Source: Muricea muricata (taxonomy: Eukaryota > Cnidaria > Anthozoa > Malacalcyonacea > Plexauridae). From it: a stretch of 64,000 nucleotides of DNA. Shown piece by piece: positions 31,575 through 43,935 of this stretch (positions are counted from its first letter, which is position 1; each line of letters starts with the position of its first letter). Location of the stretch: assembly GCA_963855995.1 (NCBI GenBank), contig OY979723.1, positions 11,546,713 to 11,610,712 on the forward strand, given 5' to 3'. Made by a program: the position numbers and the translations under genes. The notes beneath the pieces were generated by a model. It did not search any database, was not told where the DNA came from, and worked only from the letters and a program-made list of their open reading frames with translations.

Positions 31575-34500
31575 ATGGATTTGACAGTGGCTGGGCGCGC
31601 TTTGTTTGTACTGGTTACATTTTATCTATCATCTGTATTTGGCAATAATACTTCGACCGTGAACCGTAAGTTTTGTTTTGTGTAAACGTATTGTGCACAT
31701 TGTGAAGTATTTCTGATTGAGGTCACTTGAGAATTGCAGAAAATGTTCCAGGAAGGTTGGGAAATACTTACGAGTTTCGAGACACCGAAGGTTGTACGTT
31801 TCTGTAAAGTATTCAAGATATATCGTCTTATCATTTTAAGCCATAAATAAATACAAACATTAAGCGCGGCAAAGTAAAATAAATTTTAATGCCTAGTTTG
31901 ACAAGTTTTGTTGCTGAATAAACAATGCGTCATATGCTTTTAGTAATTTCTCAAATTAGGAGAAACATGTTTTCTGGTCATTTTTATGCTTCAATATTTA
32001 TTGCATTTTTTATCCACTAGTCCTCTTAAGGGAATACAGCAAATGCGTGTTTCCTTGACTTTGAAAGAGTGAGATTGCACTGTTTCAAAGGCTGTGATGC
32101 TTTCATATTTAAATCCGTAATTGAAGAAATCTAATCTTTGAGATTTGTTTAACAGATTTGATTTATGTACGAAGTTAAGCTGACCAGTTGGTGAGACCAG
32201 ATTTGTAATTATTGTGTTGGGTTCGGTTGTACGAAAGGTGAACAGTGCTATCCACTAGATAGTGATTGCTTAAGACTTTTATACAAACATGTCCAGTAAC
32301 TGGTGAAAGGTGTTAAAGGTTCTCATTTTCGAATTGAACACACTTTTTATCTCTTGCAAGTTCAGTATCCTTGGTGTCATTGCCTGTTATGCCTTTCTGT
32401 GGCAGTCGAAAAAAATCACTATTCTGTGGATGGTGCTATATTATATTAGTGCCTTAACATGCCCCCCCCCCTCCATTTTTAATTATACTACATTATTACC
32501 AAATGGGGGATGATTTGGCATGTTCTATTGGGTTATTGAGCAGTTTGGAAGTATCAAAACATGCATCCAACTGAAAACATTTTGATGCAATTTATATGGT
32601 ATATTTGCTGAAGTCACATGCCTAATTAGCCATGCCAGGCATTTTCTTTAATGAAATTTTCATTTTGTGTTGTCTTTGTATCTAGCATGCTGTTCCAATA
32701 TTGGAATATAACTTTATATTGTGATGTTCATTTCTTGTTGTAGTGTCAACCTCCACTGTTAATAATACCAATGTGTCAACATCAACATTAAGTACATCAA
32801 CTAACTCCACTCAAGGTATTGTGACAACATTATTTTACCTAAATATATGTTTTTGACAACTTCAAAGAGCACTTTATTGATATATGTATCTTAAAAACTC
32901 TAATCATGTTTGTCTTTGCAAAAATGGTTTGACAAAGATCAATGTAATTAGAGTTATTTTAATATCTAGTGCAATTTATTACTAATAGAAGAGTTTTAAT
33001 TGTATATAATTTTTTGTCTAAGAGGTTTTTTGTCTGAGTTGGGTGTTTTTGCAAGCAAGTACTTTCTTTGTCATTCATATGCCTTAGTTAGTTCCTTCTT
33101 GAAAAGATGGTAGCTACAGTAAGTTGCTCTCCCAGTAATCCCCCCCCCCTGACTGAAGAACCTGGCTATACCATAGCCTTACTAACTGACATATCTTATT
33201 TCTATCTTTACATATATCTAGCAGCAACTGTTTAACACATTAGTTATATGATTTTTTTTTGTGGTACCTTGAGGGGAACAATCCTCTATTTTTTATCTTC
33301 TAGTGACAACAAATATAATATCAACAACACCAAGATTGAAAATAACATCATCAAAAACAATGACATCAGGAACTTCCAGCTCTTCAAGTATGTGTGTGTG
33401 TTGATAAATATAACTATACATTATTAATATCTTTAGGAATTGTTTGATTATCTTTAGGAATATCTCTAGGATTGTTTTTACAGAAAATTAAATCTTCTAC
33501 ATAGCTGTACATAGTAAATATTTGGGAGCACTCACTGAATGGATAAATTATCCTTCTTCAATATAGATACATCTAAAACATCCTCGTCAGTAAAAGATCC
33601 AGATTCAGATAAAACAGCTCTAATTATTGGAGTGGCTTTTGCATGCTCTGTATTGGTCATTTTGATGATTATTATTATTATTATTATGTATCTGAGGTAT
33701 GTATTGTTGTACTGTACATATTATTTTATTTTATTTATACTTGACTTTCTTTGCTCTCATTTTTGAAAGGAATTCACCATTATGTTACCAGTGCTTGCGT
33801 CACCGCAGCCGGCAATCTTCAGATGCTTTTGAATTTAACAGTGTCCAAAATACAACCACATCTTTCACACCAATCAGGACTAGACTGGCAAGTTTGTCGA
33901 GTATAAGGAGGCAAGGTGTGTTGATACTTTGAATGCATTTTGCTTGACTCTTAACCCATTCCACCCTATTCTACCTTACCTCCACCCCACCATACCCTAC
34001 CCTATAACATAATAACCTCTGCCTACCACCCTCTTTACTACCCCCTCCCCCTTCACTCTACACTGGCCCACCCAACCTCCAAGTACACCCCACCCCACCC
34101 TACCCTCTTTGTGTTTTAATCATAACTGTTTATCTATTTAGTAATCTGTAGAAGTGACCACTTTTCCATTACGGACTTTCGTGAACATGTCAAGCGGCTT
34201 CATGCTGACTCCGACTATCTCTTCTCGCTGGAATACGAGGTATAAAATTTTTTGATAAAATCCTGATTGGTATATACGTTGTTGCTACCAACTTCCTGAT
34301 GAAGGACCTTTGCTTCAAACATCAAATTTTACTTTATGGTGTCAGAACCCATACCTTCTATGTACTATTAACTGCTCTACTTACACTGGCAACGTTAGGG
34401 CGAGATACTGCCAGCAAACTATACTTCTGGTGTCTTCATTCTCTCTCAGGCTGTTGGCGGGAAAAAGTACTTGAACGACGAGGACAAGAAACAAGAATTA

Positions 34501-37500
34501 TCGATGCACCAAGGCAGAAAGGCAAACAACAAAGCTAAGAATCGTTATTCGGACATCTTACCATGTACGACATGAATTCTAGTTGATAATTTTCACCCTG
34601 CATCATCATTAATTTTGATTAAAACTTATTTTGTAGATGATCACAGCCGAGTGGCCCTTACCGAGCTAGAGGGACAGCCTGATTCAGTGTACATAAACGC
34701 CAATTATGTAGACGTAAGTTGAAGAAATCCGCTCTCTGAAAGCACAAATAAGTCCTAAGCAAAGCACAGTTGTACTGGGGGTATTTCTCTGAAAATACGG
34801 CAAATTTCTCTGAAAATACGGCAAATTTCTCTGTGAACTCCTCAAATTTGGTGAAAAGTTTCCCGTTTTCGACACGTTTTGTAGTGTTCTATTTACCAAT
34901 AGTTAAACTCTTTCTTGTTTTCTATAATAATCCGTAGTCCTTACTTAAGGCTGTTTTCCAGTTACGCGTTTTACACACGTACGTACACGCACGTAAAAGT
35001 CTAAATCAATTTCAATATTACATTTGAAATGAACAAGTGTTCTGATGGAGAGACTTCAGCATTCCCTACGAGTTAACATACTTTAGTGACTCTATTTGTT
35101 AAATACAAACTACTTAAAAGAGTTTAAACTTTTACGTGCGTGCACGTAGGTGTAAAAAACGGATAACTGGAAAGCAGCCTTTAGCCTTGTTCTGTGTGTT
35201 TTTATGAAGGGGGGGGGGGGGTTTGCAATTATTAGAAGAAGATACGACACTACTTCGTTGATCAATTTTCTTTCCCATAGAGCTACCGCAAGCCAAATGC
35301 TTACATCGCCGCACAAGGTGAGTGTGCACTCTCTCCTGTATTTCTCCATCGATGTATTTACTCTCGCTCGAAAAAAAAAGGCTTTTCTTTGCCTTTTTGT
35401 TTCATGTTCTAGGTCCTCTGCCTGCGAGCCTTGACGACTTCTGGAGGATGGTATGGGAGAACAATTCGCGTGTGATTGTCATGGTTACCAACTTGTTTGA
35501 AAGAATGAAAGTATGCCACTTGGTATCTTCTTGTCTGTAGAATTTAGTATAGGTTGTGTCTGTGGTCACAGCTCTCGTGGATTTTAAGGGCTTTCCCTTA
35601 GAACAACCAGCACTGTTAAAGGAGTCAATATTAATAGCTTGTATTATACAATGTTTTGAAGCGTTCTGTGACCTACTCTTTGCTCAAATCTCCTCCCAAA
35701 ACCTTGTGCAAATAACTTCTGCGAGCATTGGCTGTGACCTTCTTCGAAACCGTTGATCCTTGAAAACGTAAAAAAAGATATGCATAAAAGAAAAAAACAC
35801 GCTGTTCATATCGATAAAGTATCCTAAAACATACTAGGCATTCTAGAAATGCCCTAATTATAACCTGTGGGTCTAAATCCTGACCAAGATATTGGTCAAG
35901 AACAGTTGCCAGGCCCTAAAGTTGCACAAACATGCGACAAAACCTCACGAGCATTTTTCCTGTCCCTCTTTTAAACAGTTCATTTTTGTGTTATTCCAGT
36001 CAAAATGCGTCCAGTATTGGCCGGACGAAGGATCGTCCACTTACGGATTGCTAACGGTGACGATGGTTAAGGAAGAATCATTCTCTAACTATATCATACG
36101 TACATTATCCGTCCAACCTTCTGCCAATCAGCATCATTATATTCAGGTATGTATAGTACGCAGAGGGGAGGGGGAATACTGGGACAGAAATAAAGAGATA
36201 GAATGGACATTTTTCATAATGAAGTTAGCATGTGGATTTGAGATGTTTGGTAAAATTTGACTAACTAGGGAGAAAGTCAAGTCCAGCCAAGAAAAAATGC
36301 ACTAGATTTTGAGAACATTCTTGTTGTTTTCAGATTTTTTGTCTCAAAAAAAATTCTTGTTTGAGAGAAATAGTAGAATAATGATATAAGACAATTTTCT
36401 TTCTGCCTAAAATAATTTTCCTGTATTAAGAGAAAAATTCTTGTGCAATTCTTATACCATATTTTCTTAAATGAGAAATATGAAATATTTCATGAGCAAT
36501 GAGAAATATTTCCTTTTAAAATGGCAATAACGTGTTCCAGACATGTCACAACAACTTGAGAACGATAAGTGCGCACTTGTGCATCCTTATATTAGCTCAA
36601 CAACCTTGTTTCAGCTTTTTTTTCAGATCTAGAACAACTCTCGTATGTCCGCATGCGGGGTTGACAGGGAATTGAATTTTCTTCTTTCAGGTTAAGAGTG
36701 AAAATGAGAGTGGAGCTCGTGTCATTGAACAGTTCCAGTTTTCAGAATGGCCAGATCATGACATTCCTGTTCACCCAGTAGCTTTACTACGTTTTATACG
36801 TCATTCAAGTTCAGCCGGTCCTCCTGATGCTGGTCCCCCGGTTATTCATTGCAGGTTTGTTCTGGTTTCTTACCACGACATAGAGACAATGTTTCCTCAG
36901 AAGTCATGCTCAAACCAGAAAACATTGTTTACTAGCCATGTTTCTTAAAGGTGTACAAACCAGAAAACATTTTTTTCTAACCACGTTTCCTGAAGGTGGA
37001 CAAACCGGGAAAGATTGTTTGTTAAGCATGTCTCACGAAGGTAGACAAACCAGGAAATAGCCTAACCATGTTTCCTGACTGTGGAAATACCAGAAATCAT
37101 TGTTTCCAAACCATGTTTCCTGAAGGTGGACAAACTAGGAAACATTTTTGTGCTAATCATGTCTCCTGAAGGTAGACAAACCAGGAAATAACCTAGCCAT
37201 GTTTCCTGACAGTAGATAAAGCAGGAAACATTGTTTCCTAGCCATGTTTCGTGACCATTGACGAAAACTATTTGCTATCCTAGTTTCCTGAAAACATTAG
37301 ACGTGTTTGTGTCTGGAACATAACTACATAAATAAATATTTCTTTCAGTGCCGGGGTAGGGCGTTCCGGTGTTTACATGGTCATAGACAGTGCGATGGAA
37401 AGAATAGAAGATGACAAAACTGTGGATGTTTTTAACTTTCTCAATCACATTCGTACACAGAGGATGGCTCTGGTTCAGGAAGAAGTACGTCTTGCAGTAT

Positions 37501-40500
37501 CATCTTAAATCATTTTTTTTTGAAATACCCTCAACTTTCGAGACATGCAACCCCTAAAATCATGACATTGGCAGTTTTCTTTCTCTCGTAACTGGCATAG
37601 CTAAGTCATTCTCGACGATGTGATATAGTGTAGATGTACCTTTTCTTTTGTGTAATCAAATTAGTCGTGTTCTATCACATCGGCCACTTTGATATATTCA
37701 TGACTGGTTGGAAATTAGGCTGTAAATTGTAAATTGTTGAAAACAGGATTGAGCCATGTGGGAGCAATAATATTGTTAACATAATTGTCAGCAATATTAA
37801 TCAGTATTTTTAACCCTTAACTAGGTGTAACTATCAATCTTGAACTATGTTTCCCCCAAAACAACGTTTAATTCTGTTTTCATCAACCTTGGATAAGTCA
37901 TTATCTTTTTGCCGTGTAATTGCGTTTATTTCGCCTCGTTTTAGCGTCAGTATATATTCGTGCATGATTGTATTCTCGAACACATCAACTTCGGGGACAC
38001 GAACATACCAATCAGAGAGTTTCGCAGTCGTCTCAGGTCTTTGCGCACGGTTGGTCCTGGGGCTAAGAAGAATCGATTGAGAGAAGAATTCGAGGTGTGT
38101 TTACTGATCTCTAGTAGACTGGAATGACAGTCAAAGCCTGTTTACACCACTGAGCTCCATACATATATCTGGAGTAAGGACTCGAGTACCAAAATTTCTG
38201 CCGGATTTTTACGACTGTTGACCGCGCAGAGGAGTTGGCGCCTCAATTCCCGCCATCTTTGGCTTCATTTTCTAAAGGCTAAATGTCTGACGTTCTCACT
38301 CCACTTGTATATCGAGCTCACTGGTTTAAACTTGCAAATTTTCACGCAATTTTTAGTCTGATTCTCTCCTTTTGATGGATGTGAACGAGTGGTTTGATGA
38401 TAAATGTTCTGAGTGTACGATTTCTTAGCTGAACATTTCTAACTGGTTTACTCGTTCACATCCGTCAAATGGAGAAAATCACGGTAGAAACACACTGCTT
38501 CACTCTAGCATACTGAAGTCACGAAGCTTACATTCTTCATTTTCATTGTGCACAGGATATTGACCGGATGAAACATCCAGAAAAACACAAGTGGGCCGGA
38601 AAGAAGAATTGTAATATTGACAAAAACAGAAAGAAGGATATCTTACCAGGTTGCTTCATTGGCGTCATATATAGAAGACTATTTCGATTACTTTAGGCAA
38701 TGTTACAGGATGCAATTTGTGAGACAATTTCAGATACAGTCAACTGTCGTAATAACGAACACCCGGGGGTCGTCAGTTAGTGATAGTCAAAGAAGGCCGC
38801 ATAAAATGTCCACAATGCCATAATAGCGAGAACTATTGCAGTAAAATTAATAATAGCTTCTGCCGGTGTTTTACCAGTGACCTTAACTGTGATGTCACCA
38901 GAGTTGCAAAAAAGCCACGGGTATGCGGGTATTACCCGTGAGGAAGGTTTGCAAAATGGACAGTCATTGAGGCAGGTTTTATGTCAAGACACTACATAAT
39001 GTATCCTAAACACTAACACGACAAAAAATTAATAGATGATGATCTATTCATGAAAGAAATAGTGATTCATTCTGAACTTCGGTCTGGAAACTTTAAACAT
39101 TTTGAGGAAGGTTTGCAAGCTTCGATAATTTTTTTGCCCGGGGGAAGATTAGACGCTTTATGCAACTCTGGGTGTTACTGACTTATAGTTGTTACCTGCA
39201 TCCCTAGAACGGTCATATTTAAAGACAGTTGCAAAAAAAGTAGCGGTGGTCGGTATCGCAAGCCGTCCGCCGATTTTCGACGCAAAAGTCATATAAGATT
39301 AAAAATATCAGTTGAAAGATATCAGCAGAGCCCGTGGCGAGGCGTCGTCGCTCAGTTTAATCCTTGCTAAATTGTTGTTTTTCCAGTCGAGAGGACAAGA
39401 GTGAAGCTACCACCTGTTCTTGGAATGAGTGGAGGCGATTATATTAACGCCAGTTTTATTGATGTGAGTGATTGTCTTGTCAAGGTCGACATCACTAACA
39501 GTGCTCTCAAACGGTAGCGAAGCCAGCCCGACAACTTGGTCATGCTCTGCAAATTTAAATCATTATCCTTACTCATTTCTTTAGAAATTGATTCCTTATA
39601 CGGTCAAAAACACAGAAAAATTTGCATTTGCATGACCAAATGTCGAGCTGGCTTCGCCACTGCTCTCAAAAAGACTGCCACTGTGTGTTGGTGGGGGTCT
39701 AGCAACATGAATGGCGTATACGTTTTGTATAATCTTTTCAAAGGGTTCTTTGTCCCTTTTTTCTCTCTCTTGCACAACCTCTCCTGTCATTAGGAATAGG
39801 TCTTGTTACAAGGTTGTCCTAACAATTCTGATACAGACCTGAGGTCGGTTGTAGGAAGGATGGATAATGCTATCCACTGGATAGTGATTTTTTATCCTGT
39901 CTTAAAAATGCTTTTAAATGCAATAAAACTTAATATACTTTAGCTAGCGTATAAGTTCGCCCTTTAACTTTGAAATGCTAAACACTAGATTTGACCATTC
40001 CAGTAAATGAACAGTTTTAGGACGTTTGAAAAAGTCGCTATCCGGTGGATAACTTTATCCACCTTTCGTACAACTGGTCCCAGTTGTACAAAGCTGTAGC
40101 AATATTGTTATATCATGACTGTTTAATCTTGTTGGAACAACCTTGTAACAAGTCTGATAATTGATATGTTTTTAATATGATATTCACCATGCAATCATAC
40201 AAGGAACTTAAATCTGATAGTCTCGTCAAGTTTGTTACAAGTTGTTAAACGCTTGTTCAGAACTTCTTCTACTACTTGTTGTTGCAACTTCTACGGTTTT
40301 TTTGCCCTGTGTATCAGGGAAAAGCCTTTAGAGCCTGTTTTTCAGCTCAACCGTATCGTAGCGTATTTCATTATCTGGTGCACACTCAGACGGAACTAAT
40401 GATATAGACACAACAGAATACGCTACGATTGGGTTGAGGTGGAAAATGGACTATTTAAGTACAAAAACGTCCGCATTAAAACTTGCATTTATGACTTTCT

Positions 40501-43440
40501 TCGTCAAAGGGTTTCAAAAAGAAACGTGAGTACATTGTAACCCAAGCTCCTATGGTAACAACCGCTGAATGTTTTTACCGAATGATGCGTTCTACTGACT
40601 GCCGTATAATCGTGATGATACTGGATGACGAACAATGGAAGAAGGTATTGTTTTATGTTTGCTCCGTTGAGCTCCATGCAGTACAGTATATACATAATGA
40701 CAAAGTTGCCTCCCCAACCCTACCCCCTTGTGTAGTGATTGTAATTTTTTCTTTCCAGGATGATTACGCTGACCTGCCCACAGAGGACGAAGCTGTGACG
40801 TGTGGAAAGTTTGAGGTACATTTGGAATCACAGGAGGTCCTGAAGAATTGCATCGTTCGAAAATTGCGACTGTTTTCATCCGTGAGTATTATTTACCTTC
40901 ATGCTCGATAGTAATTTCTTCAACTACCGCAGAAAAGCATGAGAGGCAATGACACCAAGGGTATTAAACTTGCAAGTCATAAAAAGTAACTTAAATAACT
41001 AAAATAATGAACTTTAATATTGGATTTTACCAGTTACTGAACATGTTTGAAAAGCTTCAAAAAGCCTATTCGGTGGATAGCACTTATTCACCTTTCGCGC
41101 ATGCTGCCCATGTTTTACCCATGTGTGATACCAAAATTCATGGAATTTTCTTAAATAATTCTAGGACATGAGTGACGGTCATACGATAACACACTATCAT
41201 TATGGTACCAAATTCTTGGAAATTTTCTTAAATAATTCTAAGACATGAGTGACGGTCGTACGATAACACATTATCATTATGGTACCAAATTCATGGAAAT
41301 TTTCTTAAATAATTCTAGGACATGAGTGACGGTCGCACGATAACACACTATCATTATCGTGCATGGCCGACAGGTGGCATTCCTAAAGATAAAACTTCTC
41401 TGATTGAATTTATCGAACGAGTAAGGGAACACAAAATAGAAGAAAATTCTGACCGTCCCATAACAGTTCATTGCAAGTAAGTGGTTTTATTTTACATTTT
41501 TTCGCACAAATATACCGTTCTTTGGTCCCAATTGTATGTGATCGATTTTTAGCAATGTACTCAAGTACTCACTTAAGTAAGAGTGAAAAGTAACACCTCA
41601 ATTTTTGTGTGGATATATTGTTGTTACTTCAGCGAAGGTCAAAGTACTGAGTGAAAATTGTAATTGTATAATAAGTAAAAGTAAAAAAGTATTAGAAAAG
41701 CATTAAGAATATATACCGAAGTGAAAGTTCTACTGAAATGTAATGTAAAAGAACATTTATTGGGCGATAGCAAACCGGAGGTAACAGCCCTGAGCCATAG
41801 CCTGGCCGAGCCAAGCACATTCTCACGAGTCTGCTCCCGGCTGACTTCGCTTTGAAAATAACTTCAATAAACTGTTTTACTTCGCCAAAATACAGCAAAA
41901 GTAACAGAAATCGTACTTCGTTACAAGTAAAATGTTGTTCATGAAAAAATTATTTGCTGCAAGTAAGGTAAAAATACTTAAGTGAAGTAATTCTTCTTTT
42001 TACTTCGTTACCGGTTAACATAAGAGTGCAATTTAGTGGCTTAGTCAGTCCGACAATTTAGTCCCGTTATGAGAAAGTTTGAACACATTTTTTGTCACTT
42101 TCGTGCAGTTATGGCATTGGTCCTGGAGGAGCGTTTTGTTTACTAAGCTCATTGTACGATCAAATAGAGTATGAGAAATGTGTGGACATTTTCCAGGCAG
42201 CCAAGTTATGTTGTATCCAACGACCTAAGGTCATCGAAACTGAGGTGAGAAAAATGTTACTGAAAATTTCACCAGAACTACGAGAAAAACATACTCCAAA
42301 AAAACATCTTTGTAAACTCAACGTATATGAGCTTTTAAAGTGATACTTCGACGTTATTTCAAAGTCATTGTCAATTTTGAACTCATATCTTGAGTTTACA
42401 AGCCGTTATTTTTCTTCTATTTTATTAAGTTCCCTGCTGGTTTAACGGTTTTAAGACAAACCACCTCTAGCCACTAGTAAAAAGCCTGGAACTACCTATT
42501 GAAAGGAAATCCATTTTTTGCGTTTCTAATCTTTTATTTTCGTTGATGAAACTTGTCGAAACATAGTAATTGTCTTTACGAAAGTAATTTATAACTCTAC
42601 TGGAAACTTGGAAGCAATGCAAATTATATTTTATGGAGAATTTGAATCGAAAAATTTATTTTTCTTTTTGGCGACCATAGAGCCAGTGCTTTTCCGTGTT
42701 TTCGGATCACCCGGAATTGTATTCATTGTTTAGAAAACCTCGCTTGGTTTTCAATTTTCTATCTATTGAATGAAAATTTTAATTTCATATAGGAAGAGTA
42801 TGTTTTCTGCTACGAAGTGATTGACGAGATAATTGCTCGAAAACGTATCTCTTCGGGAACTAATTCAGACATCGATGATACCAACGCAACAGGAAATTTG
42901 GGCAAGAAAAATCCTGATCCGGATGTTGTCAGGAACCATACACCGGAAATAAACGGTTCTGTTGTTAAAGATAACAGTGCCCAAAATGCGGGCAAGGACA
43001 GTCCGAAGCTAGGTAGCCTGAATGCAGGCAAGGATAGTCCGGTATTAGGAAATGGCGCTTCGAATGCGGGTATTGTCAACCCGAGTACAGGCATTGTCAG
43101 CCCGAGTTCGGGCAGTGTCAGTCCTAAGCCGACACTGGTAAAAAGGAATACAAGCGGGGGAATTGACAACCCGTTTGCAGACAACAACAACCCGACTACA
43201 GGGAGTGATGACTCGGACGCAGATACAGACAACCCGATTGCAGAAATCGGCAGCCCGAGTGCGGGCAACGAGGCTCTGAATGCAGAGAGCCCGAAGAGTG
43301 AAAGCCCCATGGCGGCAACGGAGAGTCGAAATGACGACAGTCCAGACGATGAGAGTCCAGAGCATTCAGACAATGAACGTGTAAATAAAACAACCAGCAG
43401 TCGTCAAGCCCTGCTTACATCTTCCGACTCGTCTTCGTAG
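31575..43440 (+). CDS. Receptor-type protein tyrosine phosphatase with tandem domains, D2 degenerate
   Basis: Twenty-one exons: 31575-31665, 32744-32815, 33304-33387, 33567-33696, 33770-33915, 34142-34239, 34450-34564, 34637-34713, 35281-35317, 35413-35510, 36000-36146, 36691-36854, 37349-37484, 37945-38094, 38556-38649, 39387-39463, 40510-40644, 40759-40881, 41319-41476, 42109-42244 and 42793-43440; 971 aa. Order: signal peptide (1-22), short Ser/Thr/Asn-rich ectodomain (to about 98) with many N-glycosylation sequons, one transmembrane segment (about 99-124), D1 (about 200-510), D2 (about 515-755), and a long Ser/Pro/Asn-rich tail. D1 has [17 protein letters not shown] and [10 protein letters not shown] with Cys419 and Arg425, so it should be active. 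D2 has WPT instead of WPD and HCNYGIGPGG, where Pro716 replaces the P-loop Arg, so it is probably a pseudophosphatase. The short glycosylated ectodomain recalls PTPRA/PTPRE, but I do not assign orthology. PTTG1IP is divergent upstream and GRAMD4 follows 1.5 kb downstream. Confidence 0.93.
32216..32442. mobile_element. GGTTGTACGAA-type MITE, copy 3
   Basis: Left end GGTTGTACGAAAGGTGAACA with TGCTATCCACTAGATAGTG; right end AATCACTATTCTGTGGATGG. In the receptor phosphatase gene's first intron; the right terminus is degraded. Confidence 0.7.
33950..34105. repeat. CCTACC/CCACC-rich low-complexity tract
   Basis: Degenerate pyrimidine-rich repeats of CCACCC and CCTACC between phosphatase exons 5 and 6. 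Confidence 0.75.
36880..37290 (+). repeat. Degenerate minisatellite in the intron that splits the D1 active site
   Basis: Recurring CATGTTTCCTGAAGG, GACAAACCAGGAAA and CATTGTTT words in roughly 55-65 bp units, about seven times. The intron separates the codons for HC from those for AGVGR in the phosphatase P-loop. Confidence 0.8.
38360..38500. mobile_element. Foldback element, copy 1 (partner at 43790)
   Basis: Inverted words TTTTGATGGATGTGAACGAG and CTCGTTCACATCCGTCAAA face each other across about 70 bp. The same pair occurs at 43790-43935. In a phosphatase intron; outer ends not resolved. Confidence 0.6.
38899..39170. mobile_element. hAT-type MITE, family B copy 3
   Basis: A 272-bp element with ends CAGAGTTGCAAAAAA and TGCAACTCTG, flanked by GATGTCAC and GGTGTTAC (8 bp, two mismatches). 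It lies in the intron between D1 and D2 of the receptor phosphatase. Confidence 0.78.
39512..39662. mobile_element. hAT-type MITE, family C copy 1
   Basis: A 151-bp palindromic element containing GCGAAGCCAGCCCGACAA and its inverse, flanked by a perfect 8-bp duplication CTCTCAAA (39504-39511, 39663-39670). Partner at 49892-50034. Confidence 0.85.
39839..40078. mobile_element. GGTTGTACGAA-type MITE, copy 4
   Basis: Left end GGTCGGTTGTAGGAAGGATG with GCTATCCACTGGATAGTGA; right end CGCTATCCGGTGGATAAC then CACCTTTCGTACAACTGG. Both ends are present, in a phosphatase D2 intron. Confidence 0.8.
40924..41101. mobile_element. GGTTGTACGAA-type MITE, copy 5, left end missing
   Basis: Shares AATGACACCAAGGG, AATGAACTTTAATAT and the right end CGGTGGATAGCAC...CACCTTTCG with the other copies, but lacks the left inverted terminus. 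Confidence 0.65.
41128..41358 (+). repeat. 77-bp tandem triplication spanning a splice acceptor and exon start
   Basis: Three direct copies of intron end plus the first bases of the exon encoding [29 protein letters not shown] begins at 41165, 41242 and 41319, exactly 77 bp apart. Only the third copy continues into a full exon. Reading from the first copy meets an in-frame TGA because 77 is not a multiple of three. Confidence 0.92.
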
Positions 43441-43489
43441 CCAGAATGCCATCATGGGATGCTACCTGGCTATGTAACAAGAAGCCACC

Positions 43490-43735
43490 GAAGATTAGGT
43501 GACTACAAGCCTATATTCACCGGAGTAAATATGGGCTTGTAGTCACCGAGCCTAAAGCCACTAATTGTTTACCTATAAATTTCCGAGTTATTACAAATAA
43601 TAATCAACACAACTTTATAAAAAAATTATTACTGTAAAAAAGCAAAAAGTTATGGTCACTGGTCAGTGACTGTGACAGACACCGTTAATCTTGACCAATC
43701 CGAATGCTGGAAATTTATACTAATAAGTGATAACC
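43490..43735. repeat. Inverted, truncated copy of the 23412 foldback element
   Basis: The stretch with AATAATCAACACAACTTTAT and GTCACTGGTCAGTGACTG is the reverse complement of part of 23553-23640. Confidence 0.65.
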
Positions 43736-43789
43736 TTCTATAAATATGGAAGAATATAGTTAAGCCAAGTTTGCACCAGTTTCTACTAC

Positions 43790-43935
43790 AGTTTTCGCCC
43801 TTTGATGGATGTGAGCGAATGGACTAGGTAGAAATTTTCAGATGAGAAATCATACATTCAGAGCATTCGTTTTATTCACTCGCTTATTAATTCCCTCGTT
43901 CACATCTGTCGAAAGAAGAAAATCACAGCAGAAAT
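43790..43935. mobile_element. Foldback element, copy 2 (partner at 38360)
   Basis: GATGGATGTGAGCGAATGG faces CTCGTTCACATCTGTCGAAA, as in the 38360 copy. Confidence 0.6.

Noticed and set aside
42810..43373. Minus-strand frame rich in Leu, Ser and Gly
   Set aside because: Antisense shadow of the repetitive receptor phosphatase tail exon.
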